NCBI GenBank assembly: GCA_046048295.1
Contig: JBJOGJ010000256.1
Coordinates: forward strand, 1 to 5,439
Source: CBDCWA01 sp046048295
GTDB taxonomy: Bacteria; Pseudomonadota; Alphaproteobacteria; Rhizobiales; Hyphomicrobiaceae
DNA: 5,439 nt
Direction of reading: 5' to 3'
The notes under the pieces were generated by a model, which searched no databases, was not told where the DNA came from, and saw nothing but the letters and a program-made list of their open reading frames with translations. The first letter of the stretch is position 1. Every line of letters starts with the position of its first letter. The position numbers and the translations under genes are program-made. Positions 1 through 5,223 of the stretch are shown one piece after another.

Positions 1-35
1 GAGTGGACACTCGTCGTGGCTTGCCAGGGTCGGGC

Positions 36-908
36 CTAGCTCTTGAAGAAGCCGGGTGCCAGCTTGTGGACCTCGTCGTAGGCATCCCAGGGGACCATGT
101 GCTTGCATCCCGTGACGATGTGCATGTCGATTTTCGGGTAGGTAGACTTCAGGAGTTCGGCGCGCTTGCACGCCTCGGCGCGATCCTCGCGGCCGTAGAT
201 CATCAGGAGCGGCATCTTCAGTTCCGTCAGGCGCTGCCAAAGCGGCGTCGCCGCCTTCTTCTGTTCCGACTTGTTCGCGGGCTGGCCCTGGGTCAACTGC
301 CAACGCGCGACGTGGGCCTCGAACGGCTTGCCGACGGTGTGGCTGTAGCGGAGGTCCAACTCGGGATCGGTGATCAGCTCATGGTGGAAGAGCTGGCTCT
401 CCATCAGCTTGCGCGTCGTCTCGCGGGTCGGCGTGGAGGGCGGCTTCGAATTATCCTTGCGCTGAGGGATCTCGGACTGGTCGACATCGCTGTCGGGGAG
501 CGGCGGAAGGAGGCTGCCGGTGCCGAGGATCATGACGCTCGAAAAGCGCTCCGGCTCGGCGAGAGCGAGCTGCACAGCCATGCCGCCTGCCTGCGAGTGG
601 GCGAAGAGTGCGACCTTCGGCAGGTTCATTGCGTCGAGAAACTTCAGGACGAAGCCGCGGCGGTAGGGCGTCGTGTGGTCGGCGGGGAGATCGGTCTTGC
701 CGAAACCTGGATGATCGAAGGAGATGGCACGCATGCCGTCAGCGGCGAGACGCTTGATGTTGCGGCGGAATACGTCAGCCGAAGAGCCGAGCGAGCCGCC
801 GTGGAGCAGCAGGACCGGGGTGCCGGAGCCAGCCTCCAGATAGCGGACGCTGAGCCCATCGACGGTGATCCACTTGTCTTGGAGCTCGGGGGCGCTGATC
901 GTTTCCAT
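36..908 (-). CDS. Alpha/beta hydrolase (MhpC-like), 290 aa
   Basis: Probable cytoplasmic serine-type alpha/beta-fold hydrolase; this superfamily includes carbon-carbon hydrolases of meta-cleavage pathways, esterases and epoxide hydrolases. Seen: an oxyanion-loop HGG at residues 36-38, FDHPGFG at 64-70 (the usual D-x-x-G-x-G turn), a nucleophile elbow AHSQAGG with Ser105, a probable acid Asp242 in YGRED, and the catalytic His270 in GCKHMVP. A polar, charged cap region lies at about 135-225. The length is normal for the family and there is no signal peptide. I chose the ATG at 908 because the reverse strand has GAGGAAAG just upstream and homology begins right after it. The open frame continues upstream to 1112, but that part crosses the divergent promoter region and looks non-coding. 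The elbow is unusual: Ala replaces both Gly of G-x-S-x-G. It is divergent from the VOC gene, which suggests shared control. The fold is confident; the substrate is unknown. Confidence 0.9.
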   Translation of the reverse strand: METISAPELQDKWITVDGLSVRYLEAGSGTPVLLLHGGSLGSSADVFRRNIKRLAADGMRAISFDHPGFGKTDLPADHTTPYRRGFVLKFLDAMNLPKVALFAHSQAGGMAVQLALAEPERFSSVMILGTGSLLPPLPDSDVDQSEIPQRKDNSKPPSTPTRETTRKLMESQLFHHELITDPELDLRYSHTVGKPFEAHVARWQLTQGQPANKSEQKKAATPLWQRLTELKMPLLMIYGREDRAEACKRAELLKSTYPKIDMHIVTGCKHMVPWDAYDEVHKLAPGFFKS

Positions 909-923
909 TGCTGCTTTCCTCGC

Positions 924-950
924 CGTTCGATTGCCGAATTTGCGCGAACG
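924..950. repeat. Inverted repeat CGTTCG-N15-CGAACG, possible operator
   Basis: CGTTCG at 924-929 is exactly complementary to CGAACG at 945-950, with a 15-base spacer. It covers the likely start of hydrolase transcription and touches its -10 element, so a bound regulator could block the leftward promoter. Six-base arms in GC-rich DNA can arise by chance, and no regulator gene for this cluster is visible in the window. Confidence 0.3.
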
Positions 951-959
951 ATAGGCGCA
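941..959. repeat. Inverted repeat TGCGC-N9-GCGCA, possible operator
   Basis: TGCGC at 941-945 pairs exactly with GCGCA at 955-959 around nine bases. It surrounds the candidate -10 element of the hydrolase promoter and overlaps the neighbouring CGTTCG/CGAACG repeat. The arms are short, so this is only a suggestion of a regulator-binding site. Confidence 0.22.
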
Positions 960-976
960 CTCAGTTGGACTGGCAA
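948..976 (-). promoter_or_regulatory. Candidate sigma-70-type promoter for the hydrolase gene
   Basis: On the reverse strand, TTGCCA (976-971, five of six matches to TTGACA) is followed after 17 bases by TATCGT (953-948, four of six to TATAAT). Transcription would begin near 941, leaving a leader of about 33 bases before the ATG at 908. Found by eye only. The -10 element overlaps both inverted repeats described here. Confidence 0.4.
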
Positions 977-993
977 GGGCGGCAGCGGGCCGG

Positions 994-1022
994 TTTACAA
1001 GTGCCGGAGCTTGGCTGATAGT
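994..1022 (+). promoter_or_regulatory. Candidate sigma-70-type promoter for the VOC-Bug-OCD operon
   Basis: TTTACA (994-999, five of six matches to TTGACA) is followed after 17 bases by GATAGT (1017-1022, four of six to TATAAT). An overlapping alternative -10, TAGTAT, starts at 1019 with a 19-base spacer. Transcription would begin near 1029, giving a leader of about 50 bases. It lies back to back with the leftward hydrolase promoter, with 17 bases between the two -35 elements, so one regulator could serve both. Confidence 0.4.
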
Positions 1023-1081
1023 ATGCGAAACGAATTCAAGCAAGCAAAAGCCGGGACAGGAAAGAAGCAAGGAGACAGGGC

Positions 1082-1942
1082 ATGGCGGCACGCATGCGTT
1101 ACATTGCGGCAATCGCCAAGGATCCCAAGGCGCTGGCGAAGTTCTATGCCGAAGAGATCGGCATGCAGGAACTGGGGCGGACGCGGGAAGGCGATATCGC
1201 GCTCACAGACGGATATTTCAACCTGACGTTCTTCAGGCAACGGCCGGAACTGATCGAGTTCCGGAAAGACGTCGGCCTGCATCACCTCGGATTCGAGGTG
1301 GACAGCATCGACGAGGTGCTGAAGACCTACCGTGAGCTCGTGCCGGGAGGTGTCGCCGTGCGGGAGCCGAGCGGGCCCTGCTTCGGGGAAGCGCGCATCT
1401 TCGATCCCGAGTGCAACCCGATCAGCCTTTCCGAGCGGGCGTTCGGCGTGCCGGCGGAGAAGCGACAGCTGCCGCGCATCGGGCACATCGCCATGCACAT
1501 GCTGCAGCCGCAGCGGACGGCGGAGTTCCTGACCAGGATCTTCGGGATGCGGGAGCTCAACACCACGTCCGAGCGGCGGTCGCAGGGCCGCTTCAACTGC
1601 TTCATGGGCGATGGCAGCACCAACCTTGCGCTGCATCCCTATTACCGCACGCGGGACGAAGAAGGCTACGCCACCTACAACCGGATCGGCCATGACGGGC
1701 AGGAGGAAAGCCACGAGGAGCGCCGCTTCGGCTTCCACCATTTCGGCTACCTGATGCGGGATGCGCACCAGAAGGTGGCGCAACTCTCCGACGGCAAGAA
1801 CCTCGTCGAGGCGCGCCCCGAAGTCCGTCCCTATGCCGAGTACCGGGTCGTCGATCCGGAAGGAAACGGGTTCGACCTCAGCCAGAACAAAGGCTGGGAG
1901 GTGGACGTCGACAAGTGGGAGCGCGTCTCCGACTTCGCCTGA
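1082..1942 (+). CDS. Two-module VOC family protein (glyoxalase/extradiol dioxygenase superfamily), 286 aa
   Basis: Cytoplasmic metalloprotein of the vicinal-oxygen-chelate superfamily with two tandem beta-alpha-beta-beta-beta modules, at about residues 5-118 and 132-270. The internal duplication shows in LHHLGFEVDS (66-75) against FHHFGYLMRD (218-227), and in FDPECNPISLS (107-117) against VDPEGNGFDLS (257-267). Module 2 keeps a plausible metal site: His135 in RIGHIAM, His219 or His220, and Asp265 where Glu is usual. Module 1 has Ile and Ser at the first and last ligand positions, so it is probably structural. This one-active-module layout resembles type I extradiol ring-cleavage dioxygenases, but the Tyr-rich signature of true catechol dioxygenases is not clear. 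The start is set by AAGGAG (1069-1074), seven bases before the ATG; the Met at residue 5 is less well placed. First gene of a likely operon. An MhpC-like hydrolase next door would fit ring cleavage followed by hydrolysis, but an isomerase, lyase or resistance role is equally possible. Confidence 0.88.
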   Translation: MAARMRYIAAIAKDPKALAKFYAEEIGMQELGRTREGDIALTDGYFNLTFFRQRPELIEFRKDVGLHHLGFEVDSIDEVLKTYRELVPGGVAVREPSGPCFGEARIFDPECNPISLSERAFGVPAEKRQLPRIGHIAMHMLQPQRTAEFLTRIFGMRELNTTSERRSQGRFNCFMGDGSTNLALHPYYRTRDEEGYATYNRIGHDGQEESHEERRFGFHHFGYLMRDAHQKVAQLSDGKNLVEARPEVRPYAEYRVVDPEGNGFDLSQNKGWEVDVDKWERVSDFA

Positions 1943-1982
1943 CACGAAAGAGAAAAAGCATACAATTTCGGGAGGAATCAAC

Positions 1983-3017
1983 ATGCGCCCAGGCCTCAAC
2001 CTGTGTCGAGCGCTGGCGCTCGCGCTTGGCGTCGGCGGTGCCGGCGCGGCCGCAGCCGCCAAGAGCCCGGCTGAATTCTACAAGGGCTCGAACCTGACGC
2101 TCATCATCAGTGCGGGCTCGGGCGGGGGCTTCGACAGCTACGGGCGGCTGCTGGCCCGCCACTACGGCCGCCACGTGCCCGGCAACCCGACGCTGGTGCC
2201 GCAGAACATGCCGGGAGCGGGGGGGCTGCGCGCCACCAACCATATGTACAATTCGGCGCCGAAGGACGGCTCTCACATCGCGATCGTGCACAGCGCAATG
2301 ACGACGGCCTCGATCCTGTCTCCGCACAAGGCGCAGTTCGACGCCACCAAGATCAACTGGATCGGCAATATCGAGGACGAGACTTCGCTCTGCGTCTCGT
2401 GGCACGCTTCACCGATCAAGACGACCGAAGACATGATGACGAAGGAGTTCGTCGTCGGCGGAACCGGGGTCGGCGGCAACCTGGAGATCTATCCGCGGGT
2501 GCTCAACTCCATCCTCGGCACCAAGATCAAGGTGATCTCAGGCTACAAGGGCGGCAACGACGTGGTGCTTGCAATGGAACGGGGTGAAGTGCACGGGCGC
2601 TGCAGCTGGCCGCCGAGCAGCATCCACAGCACGCGACCGGAGTGGATTCCCGAGAAGAAGATCAACCTTCTGCTGCAGACGGGCCTGGCAAAGGAGCCTG
2701 GGTTGCCCAACGTGCCGCTCGTCATGGAGTACGTGAAGAACGAGGACGACCGCGTGGTGCTGGAACTCGTCTTCGCTGCGCGCAGCTTCCTCCGCCCGGT
2801 GCTGGCGCCGCCGGACGTGCCGGAAGAGCGCCTGGCGGCACTCAGGGGAGCGTTCATGTCGACGATGGCAGACAAGGCGTTCCTGGAGGATGCGAAGAAG
2901 CAGAGCCTTACGGTGAACCCAAAGCGCGGCGAGGACATGCAGGCGCAGATCATCAAGCTGCACAAGGCGCCGAAGGCCGTCATCGACAGGGCGATCGCGG
3001 CAATGAACCCGAAGTAG
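1983..3017 (+). CDS. TctC/Bug-type periplasmic solute-binding protein, 344 aa
   Basis: Extracytoplasmic binding protein of the tripartite tricarboxylate transporter (TctC/Bug) family; characterised members bind carboxylates such as citrate, nicotinate, amino acids or aromatic acids in the periplasm. Seen: an N-terminal signal peptide (Arg at 2 and 9, an Ala/Leu/Gly-rich core at 10-25, probable cleavage after the Ala run near 26). Mature protein follows with FYKGSNLTLIISAGSGGGFD (32-51, the family's first strand and ligand loop), then NMPGAGG (75-81), the APKDG turn (92-96), VVGGTGVGG (157-165) and SGYKGG (186-191). Length is typical. GGAGGA (1971-1976) lies six bases before the ATG. The mature part has two cysteines, Cys137 and Cys207, which could form a disulfide; this is not shown. 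It sits 40 bases after the VOC gene and 32 before the OCD-like gene. No TctA or TctB genes are nearby, so it would have to use a distant transporter or act as a sensor. Family is firm; ligand unknown. Confidence 0.93.
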   Translation: MRPGLNLCRALALALGVGGAGAAAAAKSPAEFYKGSNLTLIISAGSGGGFDSYGRLLARHYGRHVPGNPTLVPQNMPGAGGLRATNHMYNSAPKDGSHIAIVHSAMTTASILSPHKAQFDATKINWIGNIEDETSLCVSWHASPIKTTEDMMTKEFVVGGTGVGGNLEIYPRVLNSILGTKIKVISGYKGGNDVVLAMERGEVHGRCSWPPSSIHSTRPEWIPEKKINLLLQTGLAKEPGLPNVPLVMEYVKNEDDRVVLELVFAARSFLRPVLAPPDVPEERLAALRGAFMSTMADKAFLEDAKKQSLTVNPKRGEDMQAQIIKLHKAPKAVIDRAIAAMNPK

Positions 3018-3049
3018 GCTCGGGCGGAGCAATCGTGTAGTAAGGCTTC

Positions 3050-4090
3050 ATGACACTCATCGTGAACGCAGAAGACCTCGCGGGGATGATCCCGGCGGAG
3101 GACGCCGTCGGGGCGGTCGAAGCTGCCTACCGAAGCCTGGTCGAAGCGCCGCAGATGGGCTCCGTGCATACGCGGCTATTCAATGACGGGCGGCGGGCGA
3201 CATTCCACCCCGGCGGATCGCCAGCACATGCGGCAGCGGGACTGTTCGCGCATTTCGAGCGCATCAATTTCGGTGGCGCAGCGCAGAGCTACAACGCGAT
3301 CGGCCGGCGCTTCTACGCAATGTACGACAGCGATACGGCGGAACTCGCTGCGATCATTCTCGGCTCGCTGCCGCTGTTCCCATTCGACGAACCCAGCGCG
3401 TTCGGTACGGAAACCGCGATCACCAGCGCCGTGGGAACCAACGTGATGGCGCGGCGCGACGCCAAGGTCCTGGCACTGATCGGGACCGGCCGGCAGGCCA
3501 GGCGACATCTCTACCTGACGTGCCGGCAGTTCCCAATCGGGGAGGCGCGGATCTTCAGCCGGAACGCGGACAACGTCAGGGCATTCATCGCGGAGATGTC
3601 GGGCTGGGTGGACGTGGCGCTCACGGCGGCGGGCAGCGCCGAGGCGGCGGTCGAAGGGGCGGATATCGTGATGTGCGCGACGGCGAGCAACGTGCCCGTC
3701 CTAGATGGAGGCCGTCTGGCGGCCGGGTCGCATGTCACCTCCATCGTCAACGGCAACAAGATCGCCGCCAGGCCCGGCGAGCCCGCGCGCTATCGCCGCG
3801 AACTCGATGACGAGACACTGCGGCGGGCCGATGCGATCGTGGCCGTCATGCGGGCTCAGGCAGTCAAGGACGACCAGGGCGACCTCGCGGAGCCGGTAGC
3901 AAACGGCATCATTGCCTGGGACGACATCGTCGATCTCGGCGACGTGCTTTCGGGGCGGGCGAAGGGCCGCACGGGGGCCGGGCAGATCACCGTATTCAAG
4001 CAGAACAGCGACCAGGGCGTGGGGTTCATGGCGCTCGCGCGGCTCGGCTACGAGAGGGCCAGGGCCGCCGGAATCGGCGTCGAGATGTAG
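3050..4090 (+). CDS. Ornithine cyclodeaminase/mu-crystallin family protein lacking canonical catalytic residues, 346 aa
   Basis: Cytoplasmic NAD(P)-binding protein of the OCD/mu-crystallin family, which includes ornithine cyclodeaminase, archaeal alanine dehydrogenase, ketimine reductases and opine-type synthases. Seen: an N-terminal substrate/dimerisation half (1-130), the Rossmann loop LIGTGRQA (143-150), a second strand ending IFSRN (168-172), the VEGADIVMCAT segment (201-211), the RRELDDETL region (249-257) and the late motif QITVFKQNS (312-320). Ser170-Arg171 after the second strand, instead of an acidic residue, suggests NADP(H). Length is typical. By manual comparison with Pseudomonas putida ornithine cyclodeaminase, Lys69, Arg112 and Asp228 are not retained: the RTAA motif reads ETAI (121-124), and the Asp loop is replaced by NGNK plus a longer insert. 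Classical ornithine deamination is therefore unlikely. The ATG has only a weak AAGG (3042-3045) four bases upstream; Met13 is the alternative but lacks a better site. Last gene of the cluster, so it may act on a product of the imported compound. Confidence 0.85.
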   Translation: MTLIVNAEDLAGMIPAEDAVGAVEAAYRSLVEAPQMGSVHTRLFNDGRRATFHPGGSPAHAAAGLFAHFERINFGGAAQSYNAIGRRFYAMYDSDTAELAAIILGSLPLFPFDEPSAFGTETAITSAVGTNVMARRDAKVLALIGTGRQARRHLYLTCRQFPIGEARIFSRNADNVRAFIAEMSGWVDVALTAAGSAEAAVEGADIVMCATASNVPVLDGGRLAAGSHVTSIVNGNKIAARPGEPARYRRELDDETLRRADAIVAVMRAQAVKDDQGDLAEPVANGIIAWDDIVDLGDVLSGRAKGRTGAGQITVFKQNSDQGVGFMALARLGYERARAAGIGVEM

Positions 4091-4142
4091 TGGCCACAAT
4101 TCGGCACTCGGCTGTCCGCTAACCATCCAATTGCGAATGGGC

Positions 4143-4170
4143 TTGCAAGCTCTCTGCAAACTGTTCTACT
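4143..4170 (+). promoter_or_regulatory. Candidate promoter of the membrane protein-regulator-UppS operon
   Basis: TTGCAA (4143-4148) and TCTACT (4165-4170), 16 bases apart, each match four of six consensus positions. The -35 lies inside a perfect 10-base palindrome, GCTTGCAAGC (4141-4150). The -10 runs into the ACTTTG/CAAAGT operator candidate, so repressor binding would block RNA polymerase. A start near 4177 would give a leader of about 24 bases. Weak by itself; position and operator overlap are the main support. The rest of the 110-base gap (4091-4200) shows no convincing terminator or small gene. Confidence 0.33.
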
Positions 4171-4184
4171 TTGTGATTCAAAGT
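4168..4184. promoter_or_regulatory. Palindromic operator candidate ACTTTG-N5-CAAAGT
   Basis: ACTTTG (4168-4173) and CAAAGT (4179-4184) are exact reverse complements around TGATT, giving a 17-base site with half-sites about one helical turn apart, as expected for a dimeric winged-helix protein. It is AT-rich in GC-rich surroundings, overlaps the candidate -10 element and ends six bases before the AGGA ribosome binding site (4191-4194) of the first gene. The operon's second gene encodes a winged-helix regulator, so autoregulation is the simplest reading. That the regulator binds here is inference. Confidence 0.55.
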
Positions 4185-4200
4185 TTCTGCAGGACACCTC

Positions 4201-4818
4201 ATGCGCGATCTCGACAGGGCGCTTGCCGACATCTCCCGGATTCGCGAGCAGCTTGCGGCCGGTACCATGTTCCGCGGTTTCGGGCCGATGGTGATGGCTG
4301 CAACCGGTGCGCTTGCCCTATTGACCGCAACCGCGCAGTCCGTATGGCCGGCAACATTTGCCGCGAGCGCGGAGAGCTACCTCTACACATGGACCGCGAC
4401 CGCCGTACTCGCGTGCATATTGATCGGTTTCGAAATGGTCGCCCGCTCGAAGCGCCATCACGGCGGGCTGGCGGACCAGATGATCTTCAACGCTGTGGAA
4501 CTCTTCCTGCCGGCGGGATTTGCAGGGGCGGCACTGACAGGCGTCGTGCTGCGCTTTGCACCGGAGGCAGCATGGATGCTTCCCGGCCTTTGGCAGCTTC
4601 TGGTCGCTCTCGGCCTGTTCGCAGCGGTGCGCATGCTGCCTCGGACCATTGCCATCGCAGCTGGATGGTATTTCGTTGCCGGGATCGCGGTGCTCATCAT
4701 CGCAAGCGCGGACAAGGCCTTGGCGCCATGGCTGATGGGGCTGCCGTTCGCCGTCGGGCAGATGCTGATCGCTGTCGTCCTTCACTTTGCTTCCGGAGAA
4801 GACAATGGGGAAACCTGA
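4201..4818 (+). CDS. Polytopic inner-membrane protein of unknown function, 205 aa
   Basis: I do not recognise a named family. The protein opens with a charged, probably amphipathic cytoplasmic helix (1-22, MRDLDRALADISRIREQL). About six hydrophobic segments follow, near residues 27-47, 62-80, 98-117, 127-144, 150-169 and 176-196, then a short acidic tail. A basic stretch, ARSKRHH (81-87), follows the second segment and should be cytoplasmic. There is no cleavable signal peptide and no obvious catalytic motif. The ATG at 4201 has AGGA (4191-4194) six bases upstream and follows directly on the palindromic operator candidate. The end overlaps the regulator gene by 14 bases, so the two are probably translationally coupled and functionally linked. 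It could be a membrane partner that senses a signal for the regulator or works alongside the prenyltransferase in the envelope; neither role is demonstrated. Confidence 0.85.
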   Translation: MRDLDRALADISRIREQLAAGTMFRGFGPMVMAATGALALLTATAQSVWPATFAASAESYLYTWTATAVLACILIGFEMVARSKRHHGGLADQMIFNAVELFLPAGFAGAALTGVVLRFAPEAAWMLPGLWQLLVALGLFAAVRMLPRTIAIAAGWYFVAGIAVLIIASADKALAPWLMGLPFAVGQMLIAVVLHFASGEDNGET

Positions 4819-5182
4819 CGACAATGCACCCTTCGCCTATGACGGGCTCGACAGGGTCATTCACGAGAAGGCGAGGCTCGGGATCCTTACTTCGCTCGTG
4901 GGACAGCCGCAGGGACTCGGATTCCAGGACCTCAAGCAGCTCTGCGGGCTCACCGACGGCAACCTCAGCAGACATCTCGTCGTGCTCGAGGAGGCAGGCC
5001 TGGTCTCGGTGCACAAGGGCTATGAAGGCAAGCGTCCGCATACATCCTGCAAATTGACAGCCAAGGGGCGCAAACGCTTCCTCGCCTACCTGGAGGTGCT
5101 GGAGCAGGTGGTGCGGGATGCGGCAACCGCGGCAGACGAGAACGATGCCGGGGTACGTCCACTCAAGCCGAAGCTGGCGTGA
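4805..5182 (+). CDS. Winged-helix (HTH_34/MarR-like) transcriptional regulator, 125 aa
   Basis: Small DNA-binding regulator made almost wholly of one winged-helix domain. Seen: a first helix LDRVIHEKARLGILTSLV (15-32), then LGFQDLKQLCGL (38-49), the recognition-helix region TDGNLSRHLVVLEEAGLV (50-67), and a wing with KGYEGKRPHTSCKLTAKGRK (71-90). The pattern l-x-F-x-x-L-K ... T-D-G-N-L-S-x-H-L ... E-x-A-G is characteristic of the winged-helix domain family HTH_34 (PF13601), assigned from memory of its motif. A C-terminal helix, RFLAYLEVLEQVVRDA (91-106), probably dimerises. No ligand-binding domain is visible. The start is set by GGAG (4795-4798), six bases before the ATG; an upstream in-frame TTG at 4787 lacks such a site. 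It overlaps the membrane protein gene by 14 bases and is followed closely by uppS. It probably autoregulates through the palindrome at 4168-4184. Confidence 0.92.
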   Translation: MGKPDDNAPFAYDGLDRVIHEKARLGILTSLVGQPQGLGFQDLKQLCGLTDGNLSRHLVVLEEAGLVSVHKGYEGKRPHTSCKLTAKGRKRFLAYLEVLEQVVRDAATAADENDAGVRPLKPKLA

Positions 5183-5210
5183 ACCCGGCCAATCTCCGGG
5201 AATGGGGAAC

Positions 5211-5216
5211 GGAGGA
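5211..5216 (+). promoter_or_regulatory. Ribosome binding site that decides the uppS start
   Basis: GGAGGA lies seven bases before the GTG at 5224. Two other in-frame starts compete: TTG at 5221, with a tight four-base spacer, and GTG at 5179, which overlaps the regulator's stop as GTGA. The strength and spacing of this site favour GTG 5224. Confidence 0.65.
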
Positions 5217-5223
5217 CCAGTTG

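Noticed and set aside
1..12. Short palindrome GAGTG-GA-CACTC at the left edge, just past the hydrolase stop
   Set aside because: Arms of five bases with a two-base loop and no T-run; too small and too close to the edge to interpret as a terminator or other site.
909..1112. N-terminal extension of the hydrolase to an upstream start at 1112
   Set aside because: The extra 68 residues resemble no hydrolase, cross both candidate promoters and overlap the start of the VOC gene. The ATG at 908 has its own ribosome binding site.
3..1226. Long forward open frame of about 407 codons opposite the hydrolase gene
   Set aside because: It is an antisense shadow in GC-rich DNA: no recognisable domain, Arg/Gly/Leu-rich composition, and it runs across the divergent promoter region into the VOC gene. 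The reverse-strand hydrolase has a full catalytic set.
1761..1982. In-frame upstream extension of the Bug protein from an ATG at 1761
   Set aside because: It lies inside the VOC gene in another frame and would bury the signal peptide. The ATG at 1983 has a strong GGAGGA site and is followed directly by the signal sequence.
995..2062. Long reverse open frame of about 355 codons opposite the VOC gene
   Set aside because: Its sequence is low-complexity and family-less, and it spans the VOC gene and the start of the Bug gene, both clearly supported on the forward strand.
4099..4138. Possible terminator hairpin after the OCD-like gene (ATTCG ... CGAAT)
   Set aside because: The stem is only five pairs with a 30-base loop, and no T-run follows, so it does not qualify as an intrinsic terminator.
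3912..5057. Long forward open frame crossing the end of the OCD-like gene, the gap and the membrane protein gene
   Set aside because: It is out of frame with three supported genes, has Arg/Ser-rich composition and no family resemblance, and crosses the likely promoter and operator.
5179..5223. Alternative uppS start at GTG 5179, overlapping the regulator stop as GTGA
   Set aside because: The added residues are not needed for the family and the GGAGGA at 5211-5216 is ideally spaced for GTG 5224, although coupling through GTGA cannot be fully excluded.
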